The notes: generated by a model from the letters alone, not told the origin. Counted from the stretch's first letter, positions 17,623 to 27,672 are shown. The stretch is 64,000 nt of DNA from Nocardia mexicana NBRC 108244 (GCF_001613165.1 NZ_BDBV01000073.1:1-64000); one strand, 5' to 3'. Numbers and translations: made by a program.

Positions 17623-18525
17623 GTGGCTACGCCCGAAACCACCCCGACGACCGGCACCGCCCGCGTGAAGCGCGGCATGGCCGAGATGCTCAAGGGCGGT
17701 GTGATCATGGACGTCGTCACCGCCGAGCAGGCCAAGATCGCCGAGGACGCGGGCGCGGTGGCCGTCATGGCGCTGGAGCGGGTCCCGGCCGACATCCGCG
17801 CGCAGGGCGGCGTGGCGCGCATGAGCGATCCGGACCTGATCGACGGCATCGTGAACGCGGTCTCCATCCCGGTGATGGCCAAGGCGCGGATCGGCCACTT
17901 CGTGGAGGCGCAGGTGCTGCAGAGCCTCGGCGTCGACTACATCGACGAGTCGGAGGTGCTGACTCCCGCCGACTACGAGCACCACATCGACAAGTGGCAG
18001 TTCACCGTGCCCTTCGTGTGTGGCGCCACCAATCTGGGCGAGGCGCTGCGCCGCCTCACCGAGGGCGCGGCGATGATCCGCTCCAAGGGCGAGGCCGGTA
18101 CCGGCGACGTCTCGAACGCCACCACCCACATGCGCAAGATCCGCCAGCAGATCCGCCGCCTGCAGTCGCTGCCCGAGGACGAGCTGTACGTGGCCGCCAA
18201 GGAGCTGCAGGCGCCGTACGAACTGGTCCGCGAGGTCGCCGAGTCCGGCAAGCTGCCGGTCGTGCTGTTCACCGCCGGCGGCATCGCCACCCCGGCCGAC
18301 GCCGCGATGATGATGCAGCTGGGCGCCGAGGGCGTCTTCGTCGGCTCGGGCATCTTCAAGTCCGGCAATCCGGCCCAGCGCGCGGCCGCGATCGTCAAGG
18401 CCACCACCTTCTACGACGATCCGGACGTGCTGGCGAAGGTGTCGCGCGGCCTGGGCGAGGCCATGGTCGGCATCAACGTCGACGACATCCCGGAGCCGCA
18501 CCGGCTCGCCGAGCGCGGCTGGTAA
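17623..18525 (+). CDS. pdxS: Pyridoxal 5'-phosphate synthase subunit PdxS
   Basis: The 300-residue synthase makes PLP from ribose 5-phosphate, glyceraldehyde 3-phosphate and ammonia delivered by PdxT. Catalytic residues are in place: Asp30 (GVIMD), Lys87 (VMAKARIGH) and Lys155 ([10 protein letters not shown]). GTG 17623 is chosen because AGGAG lies six bases upstream; an ATG at 17572 would add 17 residues without similarity. Its partner pdxT is 21.7 kb downstream instead of nearby, so the two are not in one operon here. A strong terminator follows. Confidence 0.96.
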   Translation: MATPETTPTTGTARVKRGMAEMLKGGVIMDVVTAEQAKIAEDAGAVAVMALERVPADIRAQGGVARMSDPDLIDGIVNAVSIPVMAKARIGHFVEAQVLQSLGVDYIDESEVLTPADYEHHIDKWQFTVPFVCGATNLGEALRRLTEGAAMIRSKGEAGTGDVSNATTHMRKIRQQIRRLQSLPEDELYVAAKELQAPYELVREVAESGKLPVVLFTAGGIATPADAAMMMQLGAEGVFVGSGIFKSGNPAQRAAAIVKATTFYDDPDVLAKVSRGLGEAMVGINVDDIPEPHRLAERGW

Positions 18526-18541
18526 GCGCCCGTACTCTCCC

Positions 18542-18575
18542 GACGCCCCTCCGGCACGATCGCCGGAGGGGCGTC
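18542..18575 (+). terminator. Terminator after pdxS
   Basis: A perfect 14-bp inverted repeat (18542-18555 with 18562-18575, loop of six bases) begins 16 bases after the pdxS stop. It has no T-run, as is common for high-GC actinobacterial terminators. Confidence 0.8.
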
Positions 18576-18720
18576 GGCGTATTTCGGGTGGACGTTCGTC
18601 ACCGAATCGAGTATCCGAATACCCGGGTGGTGCACCGGCAACGGGCCGACAATGGGTATGGACGCGTTGCGACGGAGGGAACGGCGATGCGCGGCACGAC
18701 GATTCGCGGGGCGGGCGGCG

Positions 18721-19692
18721 ATGGCTGACGACCACACGGTGATCGGCCGCGCGGTGGCGATCCTGGACGCGGTCACCGAGGCGGCCGGGCCGGTGCCGCT
18801 GGCGGAGCTGACCCGGCGGACCGGGATCCCGAAGCCGACCGTGCGCCGGATAGCGAACGATCTCGCGGAGCGGGACATGCTGGCGCGCACGCCGGAGGGC
18901 TACGCCGCCGGAAGCCGGTTGATCCACCAGGGGCCGCGGTCGGCGTTCCAGAGCGGCCACGCGCTGACGGTGCAGCCGTATCTGCAGGATCTGCACCGGC
19001 ATTCGCGCGGCGAACTGGCCTGGTTCGCCACCATGAACGACGGCGAGCTGACCGTCGCCGGGGCCGCGTTCGGCCGCCCACACGTCCCGGCGATCAAGGC
19101 GGCGTGCTGGCCCAGCACCGAGCTGCTCGGGCCGAGCATGGTGCTGCTCGCCTCCGGCCGATTGCAGATCGCGCACCAGCCGGAGCGGGCCGATGCCGTG
19201 CTGGCGGGCGGCTGGGCGCCGCTGACCCGGTACTCGCTGATGGATCGGCGGCGCATGCGGGATCTGCTGACGCAGGCCCGCGATACCGGATTCGCCCGCG
19301 AGGTCGAACAATTCACGCTCGGCTGGAGCTGTATCGGCGCGGTCCTGCGGGACGGCACCGGCGCGATGATCGGCGCGCTCGGCATCACCGGGCGCTGCGA
19401 CCGCATCGAGGCCCGCGGTCTGGACGTCGAATTGCGCAGGTCCGCACAGGCATTGGAGCGTGAGCTACGCGCTTCCGACCTCGTCGGTGACCCGCCGCTG
19501 GAGTTGCCGCACTTTCACGGCCGCACCGGTATCGGCTACGTCTGGCCGACGGTGCAGCGAACCGGAGCGCGGCTGCCGGACAGTAGCGTCCGCGATCTCC
19601 GGCAGGCTGCCGCGGCCACACTCCGGACACAGCTCGCACGCGACACCGAGGCCGATAACGACGAGGTGCCGGGCACGACGGTGGGCTCGTAG
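18721..19692 (+). CDS. IclR-type transcriptional regulator
   Basis: The 323-residue protein has an N-terminal winged helix of IclR type (IGRAVAILDAVTEAAGPVPL, PKPTVRRIANDL) and a C-terminal effector domain with FAREVEQFTLGWSCIGAVL and MIGALGITG. Beyond the usual end (~250 residues) it carries a ~70-residue tail of no known domain. ATG 18721 lacks its own good binding site. A 13-codon frame starting at ATG 18687 behind GGAGGG ends eight bases inside the gene and could couple its translation. No target is evident. Confidence 0.78.
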   Translation: MADDHTVIGRAVAILDAVTEAAGPVPLAELTRRTGIPKPTVRRIANDLAERDMLARTPEGYAAGSRLIHQGPRSAFQSGHALTVQPYLQDLHRHSRGELAWFATMNDGELTVAGAAFGRPHVPAIKAACWPSTELLGPSMVLLASGRLQIAHQPERADAVLAGGWAPLTRYSLMDRRRMRDLLTQARDTGFAREVEQFTLGWSCIGAVLRDGTGAMIGALGITGRCDRIEARGLDVELRRSAQALERELRASDLVGDPPLELPHFHGRTGIGYVWPTVQRTGARLPDSSVRDLRQAAAATLRTQLARDTEADNDEVPGTTVGS

Positions 19693-19837
19693 GCCGGAAC
19701 CGGCGCCGGATCTACCGGTACTCGGCGCTTGTTTCCGGGCGGGTGTGTCACTGAGCGACACGGTGCCGGTGCGTTTCCCCGGAGCTGGGGCGATTGTTCA
19801 GTCGACAGCAAATTCGCGGAAACGGGGTGGAGACGTC

Positions 19838-20827
19838 ATGCGCATCATCGGATCGCCTTGGCGCACAGAGTATGACGGGTGGAGACGGCCGTCTCGCGCG
19901 ATCGGGGGCGCGGCGCGGTCCGGGCGTGTGCTCGCGGTGGGTGCGGCCGTCGCGGCCTGCCTGCTGCTGGTACCCGGTTGCCGGGACGGCAGCTCGGCAA
20001 GCGGAAACCCCGATTTCGGCCCGGAGACGGGACGCAATTCGAGCGAATGGCCGAGCGGGAGCCCGGCTACCGGGGTTCAGGGGTCCGGCGGTCCGGATTC
20101 CGGCGGTTCGGGGACGGCGCAGGGTCCGGGCGGCTCGACGGGCGGCGGTCCGGATTCCGGCGGCCGAGCCCCCGGAAATCCGGCGGGTTCGGGCAATACC
20201 GGTGGGGCGCCGGGGAACCCGGGCGGTAATTCCGGTGAGGTCTCCGCGCGCGGCCTGCCGATCGATCTGGGCACCTACGACTTCAACCCGGGAACTACCC
20301 TCGCGTCCTACGTTCGGTATCGGATCCTGACCGCGGCCGCCCCGGGCTGCCGGGCGAAGGGCATGCCGGAGGACTGTGTGACGGTGCAACTGGTCAATGT
20401 CGAAGACCGCGTGGAGATTCCGCCCTGTCCGGAGAATCCGGCGCAGGGTCGCGAGCAGTTCCCGGACAGCGTGGAGTTGCTCGCGAGCTACGGCGAGAGC
20501 GGCATCGACAGGCGACTGCCGTCGGGCAGCGGTGACGGCGAGCGTGCCTTCGCCATGGGAGGCAGCAAGCCGCCCGACGTCGTGCACGTGTACTGGACCC
20601 ACTGCCGGGCCGCGGTGACGACAACGACGAGTGCCGTGCCACGGACGACCACCACAGTCGTTCCATCGACGACAACTGTCCCGCCGACCACCGCTCCTGC
20701 GATCACGACAACCACCACCGCTGCCCTGAAACCTTCGACGGTCTCGACGATTTCGCCGGAAGTGGCGCGACCGTCGGCTACTGTCGATGGTCCTACGGCG
20801 ACCACGACGGAGAGTTCCGGTGGCTGA
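19838..20827 (+). CDS. Putative lipoprotein, Gly/Ser- and Thr-rich
   Basis: The 329-residue protein starts at ATG 19838. It has basic N-terminal residues, a hydrophobic segment (VLAVGAAVAACLLLVPGC) ending in a lipobox-like V-P-G-Cys, a Gly/Ser/Pro linker with repeated GGPDSGG, a compact middle domain with four Cys (~residues 150-260), and a Thr-rich C-terminal tail. The build suggests a lipid-anchored surface protein with spacer regions. No known domain is recognised. It overlaps the next gene by eight bases, so the two are probably made together. Confidence 0.6.
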   Translation: MRIIGSPWRTEYDGWRRPSRAIGGAARSGRVLAVGAAVAACLLLVPGCRDGSSASGNPDFGPETGRNSSEWPSGSPATGVQGSGGPDSGGSGTAQGPGGSTGGGPDSGGRAPGNPAGSGNTGGAPGNPGGNSGEVSARGLPIDLGTYDFNPGTTLASYVRYRILTAAAPGCRAKGMPEDCVTVQLVNVEDRVEIPPCPENPAQGREQFPDSVELLASYGESGIDRRLPSGSGDGERAFAMGGSKPPDVVHVYWTHCRAAVTTTTSAVPRTTTTVVPSTTTVPPTTAPAITTTTTAALKPSTVSTISPEVARPSATVDGPTATTTESSGG

Positions 20828-21743
20828 GACCGAATCCGCCGACAAGGCCGAAGACCGGGCGGGACCGTTCGCGGGGCTCGCCGTGGTCGCCCCGATCATC
20901 GGCCAATTCGTCGCTCCGGCAACGCTTCTGGCGGGCCTGCTGTTCTACTGGGGCTTCTTCCATGCCCGCGGATTCTGCAAGTACTTCGGGGTGGATTCGT
21001 CCGTCCTCGGGCTCAGCACCACCGATTACGTGATGCGCAGCGCCGATGGGCTTTTCGTTCCGCTGGCGCTGTGCGGTGCGACGGCCCTCGGGCTGTTGTG
21101 GCTGTGGGCGGTGCTGCCGAGCAGGATTCGCGGGGCCTCCTGGCCGCGGTGGATGCTCGCGATCCTGACCGTCGTCGGCTTTCTGCTGATGCTCAACGGG
21201 CTGTCCAGGCCGCAGTTCGAGACACCGCTGAACCGTTCCCTCGGAGTCGCGCCGATCTGCCTGATCATCGGCGTGCTGCTGCTGTGGGCGGTGGTGCTCG
21301 AGCGCCGGAAACAGAACAGCGACGACGCGGAGGATTCGTCCGCCCGCACCAGCACCCCACTCGAATGGGGCCTGATCCTGCTGCTGGTCGGCGGCGCATT
21401 CTTCTGGGGCGCAACCGATTACTCGATGGCCGTGGGCCGCGGCCGCGCCGACGACATCGCGCGGCTGACGCTGCGCACCGACCCGGGCGTCACCATCTAC
21501 AGCGAGAAGAACCTCGCCCTCGGCGTCCGCGGCGTCACCACCGTGCGCTGCGCCGAACCCGATGCGGCCTACCGCTTCCGCTACGACGGCCTGGTCCTGA
21601 TCATGACCACAACAGACAACCTGGTCCTCCTCCCACGCACCTGGACCCCGCGCGACGGCGCAGCAATCGTCCTACCCCGCACCGGCCCCGGCGCAACCCG
21701 CTACGAATACGCCTGGCAGCGTGGAGCGGCCCCGACCTGCTGA
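20820..21743 (+). CDS. Integral membrane protein of unknown function
   Basis: The 307-residue protein starts at GTG 20820 inside the end of the lipoprotein gene, with GGAG upstream. It has about five hydrophobic segments (for example PATLLAGLLFYWGFF, PLALCGATALGLLWLWAVL, WMLAILTVVGFLLML, ICLIIGVLLLWAVVL and LILLLVGGAFFWG), a charged loop, and a ~100-residue soluble C-terminal domain after the last segment. I recognise no family. Coupling to the lipoprotein suggests a joint envelope role. A repeat array follows its stop. Confidence 0.65.
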   Translation: MAETESADKAEDRAGPFAGLAVVAPIIGQFVAPATLLAGLLFYWGFFHARGFCKYFGVDSSVLGLSTTDYVMRSADGLFVPLALCGATALGLLWLWAVLPSRIRGASWPRWMLAILTVVGFLLMLNGLSRPQFETPLNRSLGVAPICLIIGVLLLWAVVLERRKQNSDDAEDSSARTSTPLEWGLILLLVGGAFFWGATDYSMAVGRGRADDIARLTLRTDPGVTIYSEKNLALGVRGVTTVRCAEPDAAYRFRYDGLVLIMTTTDNLVLLPRTWTPRDGAAIVLPRTGPGATRYEYAWQRGAAPTC

Positions 21744-21756
21744 GCCACGCACCCAC

Positions 21757-21910
21757 CTGTCATCCGGCGCATTCTGTCGCCTGTCCCCTCCGGCACGCTC
21801 GGCCTTCTCACCCCCGGCGCGCTCTGTCCTCTCTCATCCCCGGCGCGCTTTTGCCGGGGCCATTGCCTGCGGGCGGATTCCGGCCAAAAGCATGCCGGGA
21901 AATGACGGAG
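21757..21910. repeat. Palindromic half-unit repeat array A
   Basis: Between the convergent ends of the membrane protein and dnaE lie four imperfect copies of a unit of the form TCTCATCCCCGGCGCGCT, their CCGGC cores spaced 26, 24 and 26 bases apart. One opposite-orientation unit, CCGGCCAAAAGCATGCCGGG, follows at about 21880-21899. The last forward unit and the reverse unit can pair into a large imperfect hairpin. The same reverse unit recurs at 33134 and 47467. Confidence 0.7.
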
Positions 21911-21935
21911 GGTGTGCGGCATGCCGTCCAGGCAC

Positions 21936-24900
21936 TCATCGCAGGCAGGCTGGGCCGAACAATGCTTTGAGTTCGCCCATGAGGGCGGGGGAGGGCTGGA
22001 CTCGGAAGCGGGGGTCGATGGCGAGGAGTTGGGGACCGTTCTTGCCCACCAAGCGGATACGCACCTCGGTGGGTCCCGGGTGCTGCTGGAGGGTCTCGCG
22101 CAGGGTGCGGACAGTGCCCGGCGTGCACGCCGGTACCGGGATGGTGACCGTGACCGGTCCCGACGATCCCGCGAGGTCCGGCACGGTGACCTGGTCGCCC
22201 AGCAGGGACGTGCGTCCCTCGCGGACGCTGACGTGTGCGGTGACCAGCACGACGGCGTCCTCCGCGAGCGAGGTGGCCGCGGCGGCGTAGGCGGCGGGGA
22301 AGAACAGCACCTCCGCAGCCGCCTCCAGATCCTCCAGGCGCACGATGGCCCAGGGTTCCCCCTTCTTCGTGATCCGGCGATCGACGGAGACGACGAGGCC
22401 GCCCACGACCACCTTGCGGCTGTGCCCGAGTCCGCCCTCGGCGAGCGTGGCGATCGAGGTGTCGCACCGCGCGGCCAGCGCCGGTGCCACCTCGTCGAGC
22501 GGATGCCCGGATACATACAGCCCCAGCATTTCCCGCTCGAATCCGAGCAGCTGCCGCGCATCCCATTCCTGATCCGGCACCGGAACCTCGAAAACCGCTG
22601 CGGCGTCCCGGCATTCGTCCATCGAATCGGCGAAGAGGTCGAATTGCCCACGCGCCGCGGCCTTCTTGGTACTCATCGCCGCGTCGACCGCCTCGGCGTG
22701 CACCAGGTACAGCCCCTGGCGCGGATGCCGCAGCGAATCGAAACCGCCCGCCTTGACCAGGGATTCGACCACCTTCTTGCTGCAGGCGGTGGCGTCGACC
22801 TTGGCCAGGTAGTCGGAGAAACTCGCGAACCGGGCCGATTCGCGGGCCCGCACAATGGATTCGACGACCGGTTCGCCCACATTGCGCACGGCACCCAGCC
22901 CGAATCGGATATCGGATCCGACGCAGGTGAAGGTGGCGGCGGAGTCGTTGACATCCGGCGGCAGCACCCGGATACCGCGTTTGCGGCAGTCCGCCAGGTA
23001 GATCGCCGACTTGTCCTTGTCGTCGCCGACCGAGGTCAGCAGCGCCGCCATGAATTCGGCGGGATAGTTGGCCTTGAGGTAGGCGGTCCAGTACATGACC
23101 AGGCTGTACCCGGCGGCGTGCGACTTGTTGTAGGCGTATCCGGCGAACGGCAGCACGGCCTCCCACAGCGCGGTGATCGCCGCATCGCTGTACCCCTTGT
23201 CGCGCATGCCCTTCCGGAAGTTCTCGAACTCCTGGGCCAGCACCTCCGGCTTCTTCTTGCCCATCGCGCGGCGCAGCAGATCCGCCTGCCCCAGCGAGTA
23301 TCCGGCCACCTGCTGCGCGATCTGCATGATCTGTTCCTGATAGACGATCAGGGCGTAGGTCTCCGACAGGATGTCGCGCAGCGCCTCGTCGAGTTCGGGG
23401 TGGATCGGGGTGACCGACTCCCGGCCGTTCTTGCGGTCGGCGTAGGACCAGTGCGCGCCGACCCCCATCGGCCCCGGCCGGTAGAGCGCGTTGGAGGCGA
23501 TCAGGTCGTTGAATTCGGTGGGCGCCATGCGCAGCAGCAGTTCTCGCATCCCGGCCGAATCCATCTGGAACACACCGAGATTGTCGCCGCCCGCGAGCAT
23601 GGCGTAGGTGTTCGCATCGTCGAGGTCGAGCGTGTCCAGGTCGATATCGAGGCCGCGATTGTCGCGGATGTTGGCCAGGCAGTCGCCGATCACGGTGAGC
23701 GTGCGCAGGCCCAGGAAGTCCATCTTGAGTAGGCCGATGGCCTCGCACGAGGGATAGTCCCAGCCGGTGATGACCGCCCCGTCCTGCGGCCGCTTCCACA
23801 GCGGAACCACATCCATGAGCGGTTCGCTGGACAGGATCACGGCGCAGGCATGCACGCCCGCGCCGCGCACCATGCCCTCCAAACCCACCGCGGTGTCGTA
23901 GATCCGGCGCACATCGGGGTCGGACTCGAGCAGTGCGCGCACCTCGGCCGCCTCGCCGTAGCGCTCGTGCGCGGGATCGGTGATGCCCGCGACCGGAATA
24001 TCCTTGGCGGCCACGGCGGGCGGCAGCGCCTTGGTGATGCGGTCGGCGATCGCGAATCCGGGCTGGCCGAAGTGCACGCGCGCCGCATCCTTCAGTGCCG
24101 CTTTGGTCTTGATGGTGCCGAACGTGATGACCTGCGCGACCTTGTCCGCACCCCAGCGCTCGGTGGCATAGCGGATCATCTCGCCGCGGCGCCGGTCGTC
24201 GAAGTCGATATCGATATCGGGTGCCGACGGCCGCTCGGGATTGAGGAACCGCTCGAACAGCAGGCCGTGCTCGATCGGGTCGATATTGGTGATCGCGAGC
24301 GCGTAGGCGACCAGCGAACCCGCCGCCGACCCGCGTCCCGGCCCGACCCGGATGCCGACCTCGCGGGCGTGTGCCACCAGGTCGCCAACGACCAGGAAGT
24401 AGGCGGGAAATCCCTTGTCCCGGATGATGTCCAGCTCGAACCGTGCCCGGTGCGCATAGTGGTCGGGTACGCCGGACGGGAAGCGCCAGCGCAGGCCTGC
24501 GTCCACCTCCCGCCGCAGCCAGCTGTCCTCGGTGTGGTCGCCCGGGACCGGGAACACCGGCATGCGGTCGCGGAATTCCCACACCTCGTCGTACGGCTCG
24601 ATGCGCTCGGCGACGGCGAGGGTGGCATCGCAGGCGCCGGGGACCTCGCCGTCCCACAGCGCGCGCATCTCGGCGGCCGACCTCAGGTAGTAGCCGTCGC
24701 CGTCGAAACGGAACCGGGTCGGATCCGACAGGGTCTTGCCGGTCTGCACGCACAGCATGGCCTCGTGCGCCGCCGCCTGCGCCCGCACCACGTAGTGACA
24801 ATCGTTGGTGGCCAACGGAGTCAGGCCGACCTTCTCGCCGACGGCCAGCAGGTCCTCCCGGACGCGCCGCTCGATGGACAGCCCGTGATCCATGACCTCG

Positions 24901-25466
24901 AGGTAGAAGTTCTCCGCGCCGAAGATCTCCCGCCACCGGCCCGCCGCCTCGTACGCCGCATCGAATTGCCCCAGCCGCAAACGGGTTTGGACCTCGCCGG
25001 ACGGGCATCCGGTGGTGGCGACGATGCCCTCGGCGTGCTCGGCGATCAGTTCGGCGTCCATGCGCGGCCACTTGCCGAGCTGCCCCTCGAACGACGCCAG
25101 CGACGACAGCCGGAACAGATTCCGCAGTCCCGCAGCGTTTCTCGCGAACATGGTCATGTGCAGGTAGGCGCCGGAACCGGAGACGTCGTCGGACTTCTGC
25201 GACGGATCTCCCCACCGCACCCGCCTGTTCGAGAACCGGGACTCCGGCGCCACATAGGCCTCGATCCCGATGATCGGCTTGATCCCGGCGCGCTGCGACT
25301 GCCGGAAGAACTCCGCCGCGCCGTACATATTGCCGTGGTCGGACATCCCCACCGCGGGCATGCCCAGGCGTTCGGCCTCGGCGAACAGTGGCGCCACCTT
25401 CGCCATGCCGTCGAGCATCGAGTACTCGGTGTGGTTGTGCAGATGGACGAAGGACGCGTCGCTCAT
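21936..25466 (-). CDS. dnaE: DNA polymerase III alpha subunit, DnaE1 type
   Basis: The 1176-residue protein is a full-length replicative-type alpha subunit. It has an N-terminal PHP domain with intact metal motifs ([23 protein letters not shown]), a polymerase core with [11 protein letters not shown] (Asp417/419/421) and KMDFLGLRT (Asp583), a clamp-binding QFDLF near residue 950, and a C-terminal OB fold. It closely follows the mycobacterial DnaE1 sequence as I remember it, not the shorter mutasome DnaE2. No imuA/imuB neighbours are present. Its place between pdxS and tesB is unusual, so it may be a second DnaE1 copy; this needs the genome. Confidence 0.93.
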   Translation of the reverse strand: MSDASFVHLHNHTEYSMLDGMAKVAPLFAEAERLGMPAVGMSDHGNMYGAAEFFRQSQRAGIKPIIGIEAYVAPESRFSNRRVRWGDPSQKSDDVSGSGAYLHMTMFARNAAGLRNLFRLSSLASFEGQLGKWPRMDAELIAEHAEGIVATTGCPSGEVQTRLRLGQFDAAYEAAGRWREIFGAENFYLEVMDHGLSIERRVREDLLAVGEKVGLTPLATNDCHYVVRAQAAAHEAMLCVQTGKTLSDPTRFRFDGDGYYLRSAAEMRALWDGEVPGACDATLAVAERIEPYDEVWEFRDRMPVFPVPGDHTEDSWLRREVDAGLRWRFPSGVPDHYAHRARFELDIIRDKGFPAYFLVVGDLVAHAREVGIRVGPGRGSAAGSLVAYALAITNIDPIEHGLLFERFLNPERPSAPDIDIDFDDRRRGEMIRYATERWGADKVAQVITFGTIKTKAALKDAARVHFGQPGFAIADRITKALPPAVAAKDIPVAGITDPAHERYGEAAEVRALLESDPDVRRIYDTAVGLEGMVRGAGVHACAVILSSEPLMDVVPLWKRPQDGAVITGWDYPSCEAIGLLKMDFLGLRTLTVIGDCLANIRDNRGLDIDLDTLDLDDANTYAMLAGGDNLGVFQMDSAGMRELLLRMAPTEFNDLIASNALYRPGPMGVGAHWSYADRKNGRESVTPIHPELDEALRDILSETYALIVYQEQIMQIAQQVAGYSLGQADLLRRAMGKKKPEVLAQEFENFRKGMRDKGYSDAAITALWEAVLPFAGYAYNKSHAAGYSLVMYWTAYLKANYPAEFMAALLTSVGDDKDKSAIYLADCRKRGIRVLPPDVNDSAATFTCVGSDIRFGLGAVRNVGEPVVESIVRARESARFASFSDYLAKVDATACSKKVVESLVKAGGFDSLRHPRQGLYLVHAEAVDAAMSTKKAAARGQFDLFADSMDECRDAAAVFEVPVPDQEWDARQLLGFEREMLGLYVSGHPLDEVAPALAARCDTSIATLAEGGLGHSRKVVVGGLVVSVDRRITKKGEPWAIVRLEDLEAAAEVLFFPAAYAAAATSLAEDAVVLVTAHVSVREGRTSLLGDQVTVPDLAGSSGPVTVTIPVPACTPGTVRTLRETLQQHPGPTEVRIRLVGKNGPQLLAIDPRFRVQPSPALMGELKALFGPACLR

Positions 25467-25593
25467 CGAATCACCCTGTGCCGTCGATCGGGGCCCGCAA
25501 CCGCCTCTCGGTTGTGCCGAAAGCGGTGCCGACCGTGTCGTTTCGCAGTGATATGACCAGGTGGCAGGGGAGCGAGTCGAACAAGCGACACGC

Positions 25594-25616
25594 TAGGGTG
25601 GACAACCATCAGTTGT
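25594..25616. promoter_or_regulatory. Promoter and LysR-type site
   Basis: TAGGGT (25594-25599) is a plausible -10 for the LysR gene. It is followed by ACAAC-catca-GTTGT (25602-25616), an inverted repeat over the start point that suits autoregulation by a LysR protein. Confidence 0.4.
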
Positions 25617-25632
25617 GTGGAGAGGTGATCCG

Positions 25633-26622
25633 ATGGATCTCGATCCGGCGTCCGTCCGCGCGTTCGTCGCGGCGTTCGACGAGGGACAGTTCAGTCATGC
25701 CGCGGCCGTCCTCGGCCTCAGCCAGCAGGCGGTGTCCAAGCGGATCGCCAAGCTGGAGGCGCAACTCGGTGCGGCGCTGTTCGACCGCGTACCCGCCGGG
25801 ATCGCGCCGACCGCTGCCGGTGTCCGCCTGCTACCGCACGCACGGTCGCTGCTGGCGGTGGCGGAGGCGGCGGTGGCGGCGGTCCGGGAGCAGCCGCGCC
25901 CGCTGCGGGTGGCCATCCAGGGGGAGCGGCAGGGGGCGTTCGAGCAGATGCGGTTCTACCTGGACCACAATCTCGAATCCGATACCGAGATCGTCATCTC
26001 GAACGTATCGGTCACCTCGCGAGACATGCTGGTCAGCGGCCGCGCCGACGCGGCATTCGCGCGGCCGCACGGCGGTCCGCATCCGCTGCCGCCGGAAATC
26101 GCCGCAGCCCCGGCCTATCTGGATGCGGCGCATCTGCTCGTCGGGAAGGATCACCCGCTGGCCAGGCGATCGTCGGTGCCGCTCCGCGAGCTCGGCGATA
26201 TGACGGTGTGGATTCCGGGCGCGGCGATCCCCTCGGAATGGGCCGACTTCTACCGCGAGCTGAGCGAATTCTGCGGTGTCACAATCGATACCACGCCCAA
26301 GTCGCGGCAGTCGGGAGGGGATGGCGCGGGCGGCGACGGCATCACGGCCATGCTCGACCTCATCGCCGCCTCCGACAGTCTGGCCACCGTCAGCGGCGAC
26401 AACTTCCGCAACCCGTGGCATCCGCGTATCCGGCGGCTGCCCATCGTCGACCCGACGCCCGCCTACCCGCACGCGCTGCTGTGGTCCACCACCAACACCC
26501 ATCCGGGTCTGCCGCACCTGGTCGATTACTTCCGCGACAACTACAACAACGATCTCGCGGCCGACTGCTGGATCCCCGCGCCCGATCGTCCGCTGTTCTG
26601 TCCACTAGTCTCGAGGCAGTGA
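25633..26622 (+). CDS. LysR-family transcriptional regulator
   Basis: The 329-residue protein has the LysR winged helix (DLDPASVRAFVAAFDEGQFSHAAAVLGLSQQAVSKRIAKLE) and a periplasmic-binding-like effector domain from about residue 90. GAGAGGTGA precedes ATG 25633. Its stop overlaps the start of the HAD phosphatase gene (GTGA), so the two form an operon. The effector-domain segment DTTPKSRQSGGDGAGGDG is an unusual Gly-rich insertion. No target can be named. Confidence 0.88.
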   Translation: MDLDPASVRAFVAAFDEGQFSHAAAVLGLSQQAVSKRIAKLEAQLGAALFDRVPAGIAPTAAGVRLLPHARSLLAVAEAAVAAVREQPRPLRVAIQGERQGAFEQMRFYLDHNLESDTEIVISNVSVTSRDMLVSGRADAAFARPHGGPHPLPPEIAAAPAYLDAAHLLVGKDHPLARRSSVPLRELGDMTVWIPGAAIPSEWADFYRELSEFCGVTIDTTPKSRQSGGDGAGGDGITAMLDLIAASDSLATVSGDNFRNPWHPRIRRLPIVDPTPAYPHALLWSTTNTHPGLPHLVDYFRDNYNNDLAADCWIPAPDRPLFCPLVSRQ

Positions 26623-27266
26623 GCAGACTGCACTTGTTCGACCTGGACGGCACGCTCATCCACGGCTCGGCCGCGGCCATCGAGATCTCGCGGCAACTCG
26701 GGCTCGAGGTCGAAATCGCCGAGCTGGAACGGGCTTTCGCGGCGGGCGAGCTGACGACGTCGAGGTTCGCGGAGCTGGCCGCGGAGCTGTGGGGCGAACT
26801 GACCGAGGCCCACGTCGCCGCCGCGTTCGACGGCGCGCCGTGGTTGGCGGGGATCCGGGAGGTGTGGGCGGAGATCCGCGCCCGCGGTGAGCGGTGCGCG
26901 GTGATCTCGCTGTCGCCCGGATTCTTCGTCGAGCGATTGATCGGCTGGGGCGCCGACGCGGCGCGTGGCTCGCGCTGGCCCGCCGTGCCGTTCCGGGAGC
27001 GGCTCGATCCGGCCGGAATCCTCGACCCGGCGGCGAAGGTGCGGATCGCGGACGAACTGTGTGCGCAGTTCGGGCTGGACCGCGCGGACTGCATCGCCTA
27101 CGGGGACTCCATGTCCGATGCGCCCCTGTTCGCCGCCGTCCCTCTGTCGGTGGCGATCAATGCCGACCATCACGTGCGCGATGTCGCCTCGCACAGTTAT
27201 CGCGGACGCGATCTGCGTGCGGCATTCGCGCTCATCGACGATCGCGGCCGGAAGCATCTACGGTAG
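26619..27266 (+). CDS. HAD-superfamily phosphatase (SerB-like)
   Basis: The 215-residue protein has HAD motif I FDLDGTLIHG, motif II serine in CAVISLSPGF, a basic residue in the FRERLDPAG region, and motif IV AYGDSMSDAPLF. The arrangement resembles phosphoserine phosphatase-like enzymes of HAD subfamily IB. It removes phosphate from a small metabolite that cannot be identified. It is translationally coupled to the LysR gene by a GTGA overlap. Confidence 0.85.
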   Translation: MSRLHLFDLDGTLIHGSAAAIEISRQLGLEVEIAELERAFAAGELTTSRFAELAAELWGELTEAHVAAAFDGAPWLAGIREVWAEIRARGERCAVISLSPGFFVERLIGWGADAARGSRWPAVPFRERLDPAGILDPAAKVRIADELCAQFGLDRADCIAYGDSMSDAPLFAAVPLSVAINADHHVRDVASHSYRGRDLRAAFALIDDRGRKHLR

Positions 27267-27305
27267 GTGTCGAATTACGTTGCCCGGCAATGAAAGCGGG
27301 TGGGG

Positions 27306-27491
27306 TCACCGGGGCTTTTCCAGGGCCGCGGCGTATGCCCGCAGGATGGCCGCTTCGTCGTACACGACGACCGGCCGCAGCCAGTTCTCGGCGTCGACGA
27401 CCATCCGGACGGTGCGGGCCGTGCCGTCGTCGGAACCGGGCGCATCCTGGACCCGCTGCGTATCCGGTGCCGGTAGATTCCACCCACCCAT
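27306..27491 (-). CDS. Small hypothetical protein
   Basis: A 61-codon minus-strand frame starts at ATG 27491 with GAGGGG about seven bases before it. It begins MGGWNLPAPD and ends in a helical stretch (WLRPVVVYDEAAILRAYAAA). Composition looks like real coding sequence, while the frame upstream of this ATG does not. I recognise no family. It is convergent with the HAD gene (39-bp gap) and divergent from the ABC-F leader. Confidence 0.5.
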   Translation of the reverse strand: MGGWNLPAPDTQRVQDAPGSDDGTARTVRMVVDAENWLRPVVVYDEAAILRAYAAALEKPR

Positions 27492-27627
27492 CGATCCGTT
27501 CCCCTCATCCGCATAGGTCGCGAGGTGCGACACCGTCGAGCATCGGGCTTTCGTCTTTCCGGCGGCATAACGGATGCTTAACTCCCCGCGACCGGCGAGG
27601 TCAGGGGGCTGTGACAACCCCCACCGG

Positions 27628-27665
27628 AAAATCCTTCGCGCCGGATCGGCGGGCCTTGCTACCCT
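27628..27665 (+). promoter_or_regulatory. Promoter of ABC-F leader, WhiB7-like
   Basis: TACCCT at 27660-27665 is a good -10. An AAAAT tract (27628-27632) sits just upstream of a GC-rich -35 region (TTCGCG, 27635-27640). An AT-rich patch abutting the -35 is the known hallmark of WhiB7-dependent promoters in actinobacteria, which control ABC-F resistance genes. The spacing (about 17-19 bases, depending on the -35 chosen) is approximate and WhiB7 control is inferred. Confidence 0.45.
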
Positions 27666-27672
27666 CGCTGTC

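Noticed and set aside
21936-25466. DnaE2 (mutasome) assignment
   Set aside because: The PHP metal motifs and the clamp motif are intact, the length is 1176 residues, and no imuA/imuB partners or SOS box are present.
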